From the NCBI RefSeq assembly GCF_000364225.2, contig NZ_AQFT02000001.1:6250501-6314500 (forward strand): 64,000 nucleotides of DNA. The letters are read 5' to 3'. Position 1 is the first letter of the stretch. Every line of letters starts with the position of its first letter. The notes beneath the pieces were generated by a model. The model was not told where the DNA came from, made no database searches, and saw nothing but the letters and a program-made list of their open reading frames with translations. The stretch comes from Eubacterium plexicaudatum ASF492 (GTDB taxonomy: Bacteria > Bacillota > Clostridia > Lachnospirales > Lachnospiraceae). Positions 18,728-28,593 of this stretch are shown here, piece after piece. The translations under genes were made by a program, and so were the position numbers.

Positions 18728-19224
18728 ATGCGAAAGAGAAATCGTATAGCGGACATTCTAAAGGGATTGGGAATGATATTCGTGGTGGGTGGTCATACGG
18801 CTTCACCACTTTCCGGATATTATTATACATTTCATATGGGATTGTTTTTTGCAATATCAGGGTATCTGATGGCTGCAAATTGGAGAGAAATGGAGCCGAA
18901 GGAATATATTTCTAAGAAGTTCAGGAAAATAATTGTGCCGTATGTTGTTTTTTTATCATTATATTGCTTGTTGGAGAATGGCAAAGTTATCAATATACCG
19001 GGAGTTTATATCCGATTGGAATAGGTCATATAAAAGCATTGCTTCTGGGTGGAAGCTATTTGAATAGTTACAGTACACCATTATGGCATCTGATTATAGT
19101 AGTTGTGACGGTAGGACTGTGTTGTTGTATTGCTGATATCTATATCATATTACGCAGTGTCGTTACTGCGAGTTTTTCATCAATGGTTCAAAAAAGAGTA
19201 AGGGAAGTAATGAAAAACGATTAG
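18728..19224 (+). pseudogene. Acyltransferase family 3 remnant with internal deletion and frameshift
   Basis: The N-terminus is a normal membrane acyltransferase (RIADILKGLGMIFVVGGHT, then FHMGLFFAISGYL), but the whole gene is only about 165 codons against a usual 330 or more. The frame breaks at CC near 19012; one added C gives VYIPIGIGHIKALLLGG and leads to TPLWHL, the mid-protein motif. That motif is followed at once by a single hydrophobic stretch and the end, so most of the C-terminal membrane domain is missing. It is probably non-functional. The intact family would O-acylate sugars. Confidence 0.75.
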
Positions 19225-19243
19225 ATAGGGGGATGGGGTGTTC

Positions 19244-20990
19244 ATGAGAAACTTTTATATAAAATACAAAGACTGGGATTTAAAAATAGGTATGGCATTA
19301 TTTGTATTTGTAACAGCATTATTTGTCATACCGGATGTCTTGTTCTTTTTTCAAATATCTGTTACAAACAGGGATTTTTTCATTGGTTTGGTTTTTATGA
19401 TTGTGGCGCTGTATTATATAACAGGAAAAAATAAAGGAGAGACTGCACTGCTTTTACTATGTGTGCTTATCTGTATTGGTTTGTCCATATGGTTTTCAGG
19501 AAATCTATTAGATACTTCTTATGATGGCAATGGATACAGAAAAATAATGACGGGTTTATTAAAAGAGGGATGGAATCCAATCTGGCATAAACCGGACGAA
19601 TTTAATGAAGCAGTAAAGGCAGCGCCAGTGGCGCTTGCATCATGGGGTGATAATTCAAACTGGTTTTGGATGGATGTACATCCAAAAGCGCTTGCGGTTG
19701 TTAGCTCTGTTGTATATGCAATAACGGGGAACATTGAAAGCGGAAAATTTTATACGCTCATTTCCATTGTTATGGTGTTTTGTTTTTATAATCATTTCCT
19801 GAGAAAGCATCTAAAACTGTGGCAGGCAGTTTTAATGAGTGCTGTGATCGCGTGCAATCCTGTGGCGATGACAAATATAAGAAATTATTATGGGGATGGA
19901 TTTATCGCTCATATTTTAATGATTGCGGTTGTATTTATTTTAGAGTATTTCGATGAGGCGGATCAAAAAGGAAAAAGGGACTGTTTGCAGGGTTAGCACT
20001 GTGTATAATATGGGGATTTAATCTGAAAATAAATGCAGCGTTTTATTTAGGTATTTTGTGTACCGCGATGTGGATAATCGTGATAGTTGCCGACAGAAAA
20101 AAAGGAATTACGCCGAGAGCAGAAATATGTTTGTGATATTTTCCGGAGCAGTATGCAGTGGTGTTCTGTTAGGATTTTCTCCATATGTGACAAGTATTTA
20201 TCGTTATGGAGAGTTTTTGCCAGGGGTATTGGGCAATTCCAAGAGCATGACGGGAGCTTTTCATGCGTCTACACAGGGAATGTATAGTATTCAGATATTT
20301 TGGGCCTATATATTTGGAAAAATGGGTGATTATTGGACGGATAAACAGCTGCCGCTTAAGATTCCGTTTACGGTTTCAGAGCAGGAGATTGAAAACTACT
20401 GCATTGCATATCCAGCATTTGAGAGTTTTGGTTTGTTTTTTAGTGGTTTGCTCATAATATCTTTTATTTTATTGTTTTTCTTAATTATTTGTTTCAGAAA
20501 AACAATAAAAGAAAATTTATTGATAAAAATATCGTTAGTGATGTATGTCCTTGTTTTTGCACAGTGCATGTTTTCGCCAACGGGAATAGGACTCAGATAT
20601 GTTGCACATTTTTGGCTCTGCATGGTTTATCCGTTTATTTTAGGAGCGTACTTTAGTAATCAGCTGTTAAATCATGTTGTACAAGCATCCATTGGTAATG
20701 TATTGATCATTTTGACTGCTTTTTTGTGTTTTATGAACATATTTCCGTATTTTAAGTATTATGATTTTTCAGTCTTTAACAATACGGAATCTTCGCTTCA
20801 AAAAATGTTTTGCGATGGGTATGAAGGCATAAAGATTTCGTTTTTGGAGGGCATGTATGGGATGTGCTTTAACTTGAGGGATGCAGGAATTGAATTGGAA
20901 AAATGTGAAATTATCGAATTGGAAATGATGCCGGAAGGGTATGAGTATATATGCGGGGGAAAGGTTGTTTTTCAGCTTTCGGAAAAATAA
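19244..20990 (+). CDS. GT-C-like integral membrane protein, two frameshifts
   Basis: Paralogue of the protein at 13308-15016: both have an acidic loop (here LDTSYDGNGYRKIMTG), then LLKEGWNP, then AITGNIESGK and a similar membrane layout. It is about 582 residues once repaired. Breaks are in A5 at 19972-19976 (the repaired frame reads KGLFAGLALCIIWGF) and TTT at 20130-20132 (repaired to CFVIFSGAVCSGVLLGF). ATG 19244 follows GGGGGATGGGG. Two related GT-C-like proteins flanking the UbiA gene suggest two acceptor positions or two donors. Confidence 0.68.
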
Positions 20991-21016
20991 TAAATAAGAT
21001 TAAAAAGGAGCTTTGA

Positions 21017-22461
21017 ATGGTATTTAGTTCAATCATTTTTGTTATATGGTTTTTGCCTGTATTTTTTCTATTTTATTTTGGCCTGCAATATCTGATTCCT
21101 AAAAGAAAAATAGCAGTATGTAATAGTGTGTTATTAGTGGCCAGCCTTATTTTTTACGCATGGGATACACCAATATTTTTATTTATAATGCTATTGTCAA
21201 TTTTAATCAATTATAGTTTCGGTATAATTATTAGCGGAAATATGGATAAAAAAGTAAAAAAGGCAGCTTTGGTTTTGAGCATCATCTTAAATTTAGGATT
21301 ACTTGGATATTTTAAATATTCGAATTTTGTTATTGATACGGCTAATCAATGTTTTGGAAGCGCTATACCGAATCTAAAGTTTGCATTACCAATAGGAATC
21401 TCATTTTTTACTTTTCAGGGATTATCTTATGTCATAGATGTGTATAGGGAAAAAGCAGAAGTGCAGAGGAGTCCTTTTAAGATGGCCATATATATCCATG
21501 TTTCCGCAATTAATTGCCGGGCCTATCGTAAGATACGAAACGATCTGCAGTGAAATCAATAAGAGAGAAATGAATCTGCAAGATGCGGTTATAGGATTAA
21601 GAAGATTTACATATGGTCTTGCGAAGAAAGTTTTGATCGCAAATATGTTGGGTGAAACAGCGGATAAGATATTTAGTATGGAATATTTTGATGTTATGCA
21701 TATGTCAGCAGCGGTTGCATGGTACGGCGCCGTTTGCTATACCATGCAAATATATTTTGATTTTAGCGGCTATTCTGATATGGCAATTGGATTAGGCAGA
21801 GTCATGGGGTTTCATTTTTTAGAGAATTTTGATTATCCGTATTTATCGAGATCTATTACGGAATTTTGGCGGAGATGGCATATTTCTTTGTCGTCATTTT
21901 TTAGAGATTATGTATATATTCCTATGGGTGGTAACCGAAGAGGCAATGTTTATATCCATTTGATTATTGTATTCTTACTGACAGGCTTATGGCATGGAGC
22001 TTCATGGACATTTGTATTATGGGGAGCCTGGCACGGTGCATTCATATTATTGGAGCGGGGGGGGGGTAAAATGCAATGTTAAAACCGCAGATAAGGGAAT
22101 GCGAAGTTTCCTGAGTCATATTTGGGTAATGCTTCTTGTTACAATCGGTTGGGTTATATTTAAAATAGAACATTTCAGTATTTTGATTTCATATTTAAAA
22201 TGTATGTTTGGATTTTACAGGGCAGATTGGGTAAAGTATAAAATTGCATTTTATGCGGACAGAAGAAGTATTGTTATTTTAATTATAGCTTTTTTGCTTA
22301 GCTTTAATCTGAAAGGAACGGTGCGAAAGAAAATGAAGGAGCGCATGTCAGATCAAACAATACAGCTATTTCAAAATATTTTTAGCATTATTTTGTTATT
22401 ACTGTGTGTGATTACTTTAACGAACAGCGCTTATAATCCATTTATTTATTTTAAATTTTAG
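21017..22461 (+). CDS. MBOAT-family O-acyltransferase (AlgI/DltB-like), broken at a G10 tract
   Basis: Membrane O-acyltransferase of about 480 residues. It has PIGISFFTFQGLSYVIDVYR, then FPQLIAGPIVRYE, RRWHISLSSFFRDYVYIP and GLWHGASWTFVLWGAWHG; the His in GLWHGASW is the catalytic one in the family. Two breaks occur. At 21488-21495 an (AT)4 run needs one more AT to join AIYI to SMFPQL. At 22057-22066 a run of ten Gs puts the frame into KMQC then stop, while nine Gs would read VKCNVKTADKG and finish the protein. It pairs with the AlgX-like gene next door to acylate polysaccharide outside the membrane. The G tract may act as a switch. Confidence 0.85.
22057..22066 (+). repeat. Poly-G tract (G10) in MBOAT coding sequence
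   Basis: Ten consecutive Gs, preceded by TTGGAGC and followed by TAAAATGC. In the reading frame of the gene, nine or twelve Gs give the full protein. Ten give a stop five codons later, and eleven place TAA directly after the run. No A or T run that I noticed in the window exceeds eight. Confidence 0.9.
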
Positions 22462-22474
22462 AGGGAGGGTAAAA

Positions 22475-23923
22475 ATGCGGAGACATCAGCTGGCTTATAT
22501 TGCTGCATTAAGTGCTATTGTCATCGTATGCATGCTTTCGGGAAATTATAAAAAAGATGTGGCATCTTCTATTGACAATAGGTATCTGACAAAATTTCCG
22601 CAGGAAATTTCGGAGGATCTGACGAAGCAGCTGTCAGATTATGTACAGGACCGGATTGGATTTCGGGATCAGATGATTTGGCTGTACACAAATTTTAATA
22701 ATAAGGTTTTTCGGAGTTATCCAAATGGCATATATGGAACAGATGAAAACTTGTTTGGTACGGGTGATGACGTTATGGGATCGTATCAGCATTTGGACGG
22801 AGATGCAGAGTATGCGGAATATTTTGCAGAATTTCTGGACAAACTGCGGAGCTATTGTATGGCGAAAGGCATTGAATTTGTATACATGCTGAATCCAAAT
22901 AAAGCGACGACATATCCGGAATGGATGCCGGCAAGCGTTGGGGTATACGATGCGGAGAATTTGACAGAGCAGATTAAAGACAAAGTTGATGAACGTGGAA
23001 TCAGACATGTTTTTGTAGATGAAATTTTCAGAGAAAAAAAGGGAGAAGATCTTTTGTTTTATAAGCGTTATGACGTAGCGCATTGGAGTGACTATGGGCG
23101 CATCATAGGAGTGAATGCGGTTTTAGAAGAACTTTCAGAGGAGCCTTTATCTGTTGAGAAGGATTACATGAGAAAGGAGACGGTGGCTGTAAAGCAATTA
23201 GTTTCGGCAATTACGATTAATGATGCATTAATAGGATATACACCGAAATCTATTTACTTGAAACAGGAAACGGATTCGATTGATGCACTGCAGCTTGTGA
23301 ATCCGGATTCCTTTGGCGTTTATAAAAATAAACATGTGGAGTCAGCTCAAAAAAAGAAATTATTACTATTATGTGACAGTTATTTATTAGGATATTTTGA
23401 TTATTTAGGCGATAATTTTTCGGAAATTATATGTGTACATGCATATGATGTGCCGAAGCTGCAGATGATGATTCATTTGTTTGAGCCTGATTTGGTGTTA
23501 TTTGAAAATGTGGAAAGAGCTATGGATGCATTTTATCCAAAGGAGTTGATAAGAAATTATGATCATTCCGTAATACCTGCTTATGAAAAATTTTGTCATT
23601 TACCGGAGCAGCAAAAGGAAGGTATTTTTGAAATTACAAGAATAAACGAGACAGAAGTGCAAAATGAATGCAGTGGTAGTTCGGATGCAGGTTTTTGGAC
23701 GATTGAAGGAATTGCGCTGCAGGAAGATTATACTGCGGGAACAATGGTATATATGAAAAGTGGGGAAAAGATATACATACCCATATATTATAATAATGGA
23801 GCCTTTAAATTTGTAGCAGATGGAAACACTTTGCACAGCAATGAAACAATAGAATTTTTACTGGTAGATGCAATGCAGGCCATGAGATATCAAAGCCGAT
23901 GTTTTGAAGTTGTTTATAAATGA
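22475..23923 (+). CDS. AlgX/AlgJ-like (SGNH/DHHW) acetyltransferase accessory protein
   Basis: A 482-residue secreted or membrane-anchored protein with one N-terminal hydrophobic segment (residues 7-22). VQDRIGFRDQMIWLY is the N-terminal family signature. YDVAHWSDYGR provides the Asp-His pair near residue 204, and LLLCDSYLLGYFDY near 305 carries the putative nucleophile Ser in a GDS-like block. Such proteins take the acyl group delivered by the MBOAT partner and put it on the polymer. It starts 13 bp after the MBOAT stop with GAGGGAGGG as ribosome site, and it overlaps the next start. Intact. Confidence 0.82.
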   Translation: MRRHQLAYIAALSAIVIVCMLSGNYKKDVASSIDNRYLTKFPQEISEDLTKQLSDYVQDRIGFRDQMIWLYTNFNNKVFRSYPNGIYGTDENLFGTGDDVMGSYQHLDGDAEYAEYFAEFLDKLRSYCMAKGIEFVYMLNPNKATTYPEWMPASVGVYDAENLTEQIKDKVDERGIRHVFVDEIFREKKGEDLLFYKRYDVAHWSDYGRIIGVNAVLEELSEEPLSVEKDYMRKETVAVKQLVSAITINDALIGYTPKSIYLKQETDSIDALQLVNPDSFGVYKNKHVESAQKKKLLLLCDSYLLGYFDYLGDNFSEIICVHAYDVPKLQMMIHLFEPDLVLFENVERAMDAFYPKELIRNYDHSVIPAYEKFCHLPEQQKEGIFEITRINETEVQNECSGSSDAGFWTIEGIALQEDYTAGTMVYMKSGEKIYIPIYYNNGAFKFVADGNTLHSNETIEFLLVDAMQAMRYQSRCFEVVYK

Positions 23924-25443
23924 AGGGAGAATGCAGATTGGTAAAAGTGTCCGTCATTGTACCAATATATAAAGTAAAAAAGTATCTTGTATCTTGTCTG
24001 AACAGTTTGATTCAACAGACTTTACATGAAATAGAGGTTATTTGTATTAATGATGCTTCCCCGGACAATATTAGCGATATTTTGGAAGAATACAGACAAA
24101 AGGACGAACGAATCCATATTATCAGCTTATCGGAAAATAAGGGAACGTTACATGCGAGAATGCTTGGGGTTAAAAAAGCATCAGGTAAATATTTGATGTT
24201 TGTTGATAGTGACGATTATCTGGATATAAACGCATGTAAAGAACTTTATATGCAAATGGAACAGCATGGAGCAGATGTTCTGCATTTTGGTACAAGACTT
24301 CATTTTGGAGAGAATGTCTCGGTAGAAATGGAGGCCTGGGTAGAACATTTTCTGACTCCATATGAAGGTTGGATAGAACAGGGGAATCTGCTCAATGCTT
24401 GTTTTGTGGAAGATAAATTCGACTTTAATATCACAAATAAGATCTGGAAGAAGGAGGTGTGTAAATTAGCTGCTTCTTATATAGAAAATGTGAGGCTGGT
24501 TTCTTCGGAAGACCGGTACACTTTTTTTGTGTTTGCTTTTTTTGCAAAGACTTATTTTGGCATAAGGAAAAAGTATTATCACTATAATCTGGGTATTGGC
24601 ATTACCGGCGGTAATTGTTTAAATCCGGAGCAATTTGAAAAAAGATGTTCCGGGGTCATGGCATCGAAACTGGTAGAATCTTTTTTAGATAAAGTTGGAA
24701 AACAGGACCAGTATGCAGATGTATCCGGACAGTTTGCGAATAAAATTTTGTGGGATTGTGTAGACTGCTGGCATAATAAACTGGCACCGCAGGATTACCG
24801 GCAGGGGTTTCAAATATTGAAGACATATTTTGCGCCAAACAAGCTGGTAAATGCTGTTGCCAGAGTTTATTTTGAACAGGGCGAGGATATTATTGAGCGG
24901 GCGAATTTGCGGACAGGAAAGCGAATTGCTGTTTTTTATCGTTATCTGGGATACCAAAACATGGATGAAATAATAATGAAATACATTCTTACTTTGAAAA
25001 AGCGAGGTTGTCTGGTAAAGCTTTATACAGACCGTGACAGAATGGGGAGAGTTACGGATGAGACAGATTATGGTACGGATATTGTTTATTTACCGGAATC
25101 GTGCAATGCAAATTGGGAGCAGTACGAGACACGATGTGATTTTCTTTTTGAGCAGTTAAAAAAGGATGAAATAGATGTCGTATTGTATGCTTCTCCGACA
25201 TCTCATATTTATTTGCTGGATACATTGCTGATGGTATTGAGTGATATTACGGTGATAGACTTACCGGATGAGATATATCTGGACAGCTATGGCAGAAAAA
25301 TACAGGAACGGGATCAGGAAATTATCGTATTGAATCAAAAAATAGAGGTATTAACTCAGGAGTGTATGGATATGCGGTCAGAATATGAAAATCCGAAAAA
25401 GATGTTTTTACGCTTCCTTGCGAGTTGGAAGAAAAAGAGATAA
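23920..25443 (+). CDS. Glycosyltransferase family 2 with C-terminal extra domain and coiled coil
   Basis: A 507-residue protein. Residues 7-230 are GT2 (VSVIVPIYKVKKYLV, CINDASPDN, MFVDSDDYLD). Residues 330-440 form a second alpha/beta region (RIAVFYRYLGYQNMDEIIMK) resembling the N-terminal half of a GT-B or sugar-binding fold. Residues 450-490 are coiled coil. ATG 23920 overlaps the previous stop; TTG 23938, with GGGAG ten bases upstream, is an alternative start that gives the usual short N-terminus. The second domain's function is unknown. Confidence 0.82.
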   Translation: MKGECRLVKVSVIVPIYKVKKYLVSCLNSLIQQTLHEIEVICINDASPDNISDILEEYRQKDERIHIISLSENKGTLHARMLGVKKASGKYLMFVDSDDYLDINACKELYMQMEQHGADVLHFGTRLHFGENVSVEMEAWVEHFLTPYEGWIEQGNLLNACFVEDKFDFNITNKIWKKEVCKLAASYIENVRLVSSEDRYTFFVFAFFAKTYFGIRKKYYHYNLGIGITGGNCLNPEQFEKRCSGVMASKLVESFLDKVGKQDQYADVSGQFANKILWDCVDCWHNKLAPQDYRQGFQILKTYFAPNKLVNAVARVYFEQGEDIIERANLRTGKRIAVFYRYLGYQNMDEIIMKYILTLKKRGCLVKLYTDRDRMGRVTDETDYGTDIVYLPESCNANWEQYETRCDFLFEQLKKDEIDVVLYASPTSHIYLLDTLLMVLSDITVIDLPDEIYLDSYGRKIQERDQEIIVLNQKIEVLTQECMDMRSEYENPKKMFLRFLASWKKKR

Positions 25444-25501
25444 CAGTTTTATTTGTCTGATTGTAATAAAAGTGTTAAAGCAGTTTAAGAGGGATGAACA
25501 A

Positions 25502-26630
25502 ATGGAGCAATATGACAAAATTATTATTGGGGCAGGTCTATATGGTTTGTATTCTGCCGCTTTATGTGGAGCGGGGGGGGTAATCGTGTATTAGTGCTTG
25601 AGTGCGATCCGACGCCGTTTCGAAGGGCGACATATATAAACCAGGCCCGAGTTCATCAGGGATACCATTATCCACGGTCGATTTCGACAGCAATCAAGTC
25701 GGCAGGATATTTTGAACGATTTAACAAAGATTATGGATTTTGCATTAATCGTGAGTTTAAGAAGGTATATGCGGTATCGGACAAATATTCATGGACAGAC
25801 GGTACGCAATTTAAGAATTTTTGCAATGCTGCAGGGATTCCATGTGAAGAACTCCATCCGGATAGATTTTTAAAAAAGATATGTGTGACGGAGCATTCCT
25901 TACGAGAGAGTATACATATGACGCATTGATGCTGAGAGACTATTTTATCGAAAAGATCAATGGACTGAAAAATGTAGATGTGAAGTATGGCGTAAAGATT
26001 TTGGGAATAGAAAAGACAGATCACTCCTATGTGGTGGAGTGTGAGGATTGTCAAAGATTTGCAGCGCCATTTTTGCTCAATGCGACTTATGCCGGGACGA
26101 ATCAGATTTTAAATATGGTCGGATATGAAAAGTTTGGAATTAAATATGAACTTTGCGAAATTATTTTATGTGATGTCAATGAAAAATTAGCTCCGTATGG
26201 ATTTACAGTGATGGATGGGCCGTTTTTTTCTATTATGCCTTTTGGAAAAACGGGTTTGCACTCTCTTACTTCGGTTACCTTTACACCACACACAACGAGT
26301 TATGACGAGACCCCGAACTTTGCGTGTCAGAGCCGCAGCAACGGATATTGTACGTCTTTTCGTCTTGGAAACTGCAATGACTGTCCGGTAAAACCGGAAT
26401 CGGCGTTTCCATATATGGCAGGTCTTGCCAGGAAATATTTGAAAAATGAATATGAATTTTCTTATCGGGCTTCTTTGTTTTCTATGAAGCCGATTTTAAT
26501 GAGTTCGGAGATTGATGATTCAAGACCCACTGTGATCAGAATTTATTCGAAGAATCCTACGTTTATCAGTGTGCTTTCCGGTAAGATTAATACGGTTTAT
26601 GATCTCGACGAGGTGTTAAAAGATGATTAA
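25502..26630 (+). CDS. FAD-dependent oxidoreductase (DAO type), broken at a G8 tract and an A6 run
   Basis: About 376 residues. The dinucleotide-binding motif IIIGAGLYGLYSAAL is followed, in the repaired frame, by NRVLVLECDPTPFRRATY and NQARVHQGYHYPRS, a conserved block of a DAO-superfamily group found in O-antigen and capsule loci. Breaks: eight Gs at 25573-25580, where nine would keep the frame, and A6 at 25872-25877, where seven give FLKKDMCDGAFLTRE. It ends at 26630, overlapping the next GT2 start by 8 bp. It probably oxidises or rearranges a sugar or its lipid carrier; the substrate is unknown. Confidence 0.78.
25573..25580 (+). repeat. Poly-G tract (G8) in oxidoreductase coding sequence
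   Basis: Eight Gs preceded by TGTGGAGC and followed by TAATCG, the same left flank (GGAGC) and TAA right flank as the tract at 22057. Nine Gs keep the oxidoreductase open. Eight lead to VIVY then stop, and seven put TAA immediately after the run. Confidence 0.9.
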
Positions 26631-27587
26631 CAAAGAAAAGAATTTTATTTCGGTAGTAATATATGTCCATAATGCTGAAAAAACGATCAAGACCTTTCTT
26701 GAGACGGTCATTGATACGCTTGAGAAAAATTTTGAGCATTGTGAGATTATATGTGTAAACGATGAATCAACTGACGACAGCAAAAAATCATTGAGGAAGT
26801 CAGTTCCAAAACAACAACGGCAAGTCTGTCTGTTGTTAACATGAGTTATTTTCATGGCCTGGAGCTTGCAATGAATGCCGGGGTAGATTTGTCTATAGGA
26901 GATTTTGTCTTTGAGTTTGACAATGCGGTAGCCGATTTTGATACCGATGAAATTATGAATATCTATAAGCGGGCGATGCAGGGATATGATATCGTAGCGG
27001 CGGTTCCGGACACGAAGGAGAAGTTTTTTTCAGGGCTTTTTTATCGTGTATTTGAAAAATATTCAGGAGCGGAATATAAGATGCATACAGAGAGTTTTCG
27101 TATTTTGAGTAGACGTGTTATTAATCGGATTGTATCTATGAACAAAACGGTTTTGTACAGGAAAGCCATTTATGCTACTCAGGGTTTAAAAATAGCTCAG
27201 GTAATCTATCGGGTGAAAGAAGGTGGCGCTGGTTCGGTATTGTACGACAAACAGGTTCGAGAGTATCGTAGGAGACTTGCAATGGACAGTCTGATTTTGT
27301 TTACTGAGGTAGGATATCGTTTTTCAGCAAATATGACAATCTTTATGATGGTGATGTCTGTATTTATGGCGTCGTATACGCTTGCGGTATATGTGAAGCT
27401 GCAGCCGGTGGCGGGATGGACGACAACGATTTTGTTCCTTTCGGTAGCGTTTTTTTGTTTGTTTGCCATACTTACGGTTATTATTAAATATCTTCAGATA
27501 ATTGTGAATCTTGTGTTCAGGAAAAAACATTATAATTTTGAGAGTATTGAGAAAATGACAGAATCAAGTAATTTTGGAAAGGTTTAA
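26623..27587 (+). CDS. Glycosyltransferase family 2, polyprenyl-P sugar synthase-like (GtrB/ArnC), frameshifted
   Basis: About 322 residues. It has an N-terminal GT2 domain (FISVVIYVHNAEKTI, CVNDESTDDS, FEFDNAVADF) and two C-terminal membrane segments (MTIFMMVMSVFMASYTLAVY and TTILFLSVAFFCLFAILTV), the layout of enzymes that load sugar onto polyprenyl phosphate. The frame breaks in A6 at 26782-26787; seven As give KKIIEEVSSKTTT and join to NMSYFHGLELAMN. The DxD is altered to EFDNA. It overlaps the oxidoreductase end by 8 bp. Confidence 0.82.
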
Positions 27588-27646
27588 GCACACGGTGAAT
27601 GTTTTATGATTATAAATATTTGTGCTGACATATGAGGAGAAATTAT

Positions 27647-28593
27647 ATGGAATATTGTGCAGTATTGATACCTTGTTACAATGAAGAAGCAACCATTCGC
27701 AAAGTAGTAAGGGACTGGAAAAAAGAAATACCGGAAGCTACCATTTATGTGTATGATAATAACTCTACTGACAATACCGCTAAAATCGCCAAAGATGAGG
27801 GAGCAATTGTCAGAAGAGAATATAAGCAGGGTAAAGGCAACGTCATAAGGCGCATGTTTCGGGAGATTGATGCTCGGTGTTACATTATGATTGACGGAGA
27901 TGATACATATCCTGCCGAATGTGGCAGGCAGATGATAAAAGAAGTGCTGGAAAAGAAAATGGATATGGTAGTTGGGGACAGACTTTCTTCCACTTATTTT
28001 GAAGAAAACAAAAGACCGTTTCATAACTTTGGAAATAACCTTGTGAAGTTTTTTATCAATCATTTGTTTAAAAGTGATATACGGGATATTATGACGGGGT
28101 ATCGGGCATTCAGTTATCAGTTTGTAAAAACTTTTCCGGTGCTGTCGAAAGGATTTGAGATTGAAACAGAGATGAGTATTCATGCGGTGGATAAGAACAT
28201 GCACATTAGTAATATAACGATCGAATACAGGGACAGGCCCAAAGGAAGTGAATCAAAGCTTAATACATATAGTGATGGAATCAGGGTATTAAAAACAATA
28301 TTTCGATTGTATAAAGATTATAAACCGATGAATTTTTTCAGTTTGCTGACGCTGTTTTTGGGAATGATCGCGGTAGTGTTGTTTGTTCCGATTGCCGCCA
28401 CTTATGTTCGGACAGGGCTTGTGCCGAGATTTCCGACATTGATTACATCAGGTTTTATTGCCATGGCTGCATTACAAAGCTTTTTTCAGGAATGATCTTA
28501 GATACGATTGTGCAAAAAAACAGGCAGGAATTTGAAATGGAACTTAATCTGGTTGAAAGGGAGTACGGCTGTGGAGGCAAATATGAAATATAA
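27647..28593 (+). CDS. Glycosyltransferase family 2, polyprenyl-P mannose/glucose synthase-like, frameshifted at C-terminus
   Basis: A GtrB/DPM1-type enzyme: AVLIPCYNEEATIRKVV, VYDNNSTDNT, MIDGDDTYPAE, then TGYRAFS and IEYRDRPKGSESKL, which are signatures of polyprenyl-phosphate glycosyltransferases. Two membrane segments follow. ATG 27647 follows GAGGAG. The frame breaks in the T6 run at 28481-28486; one more T gives SFFSGMILDTIVQKNRQEFE and moves the stop from 28495 to 28593, overlapping the next start by 11 bp. The conserved C-terminus of this family supports the longer form. Confidence 0.87.
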
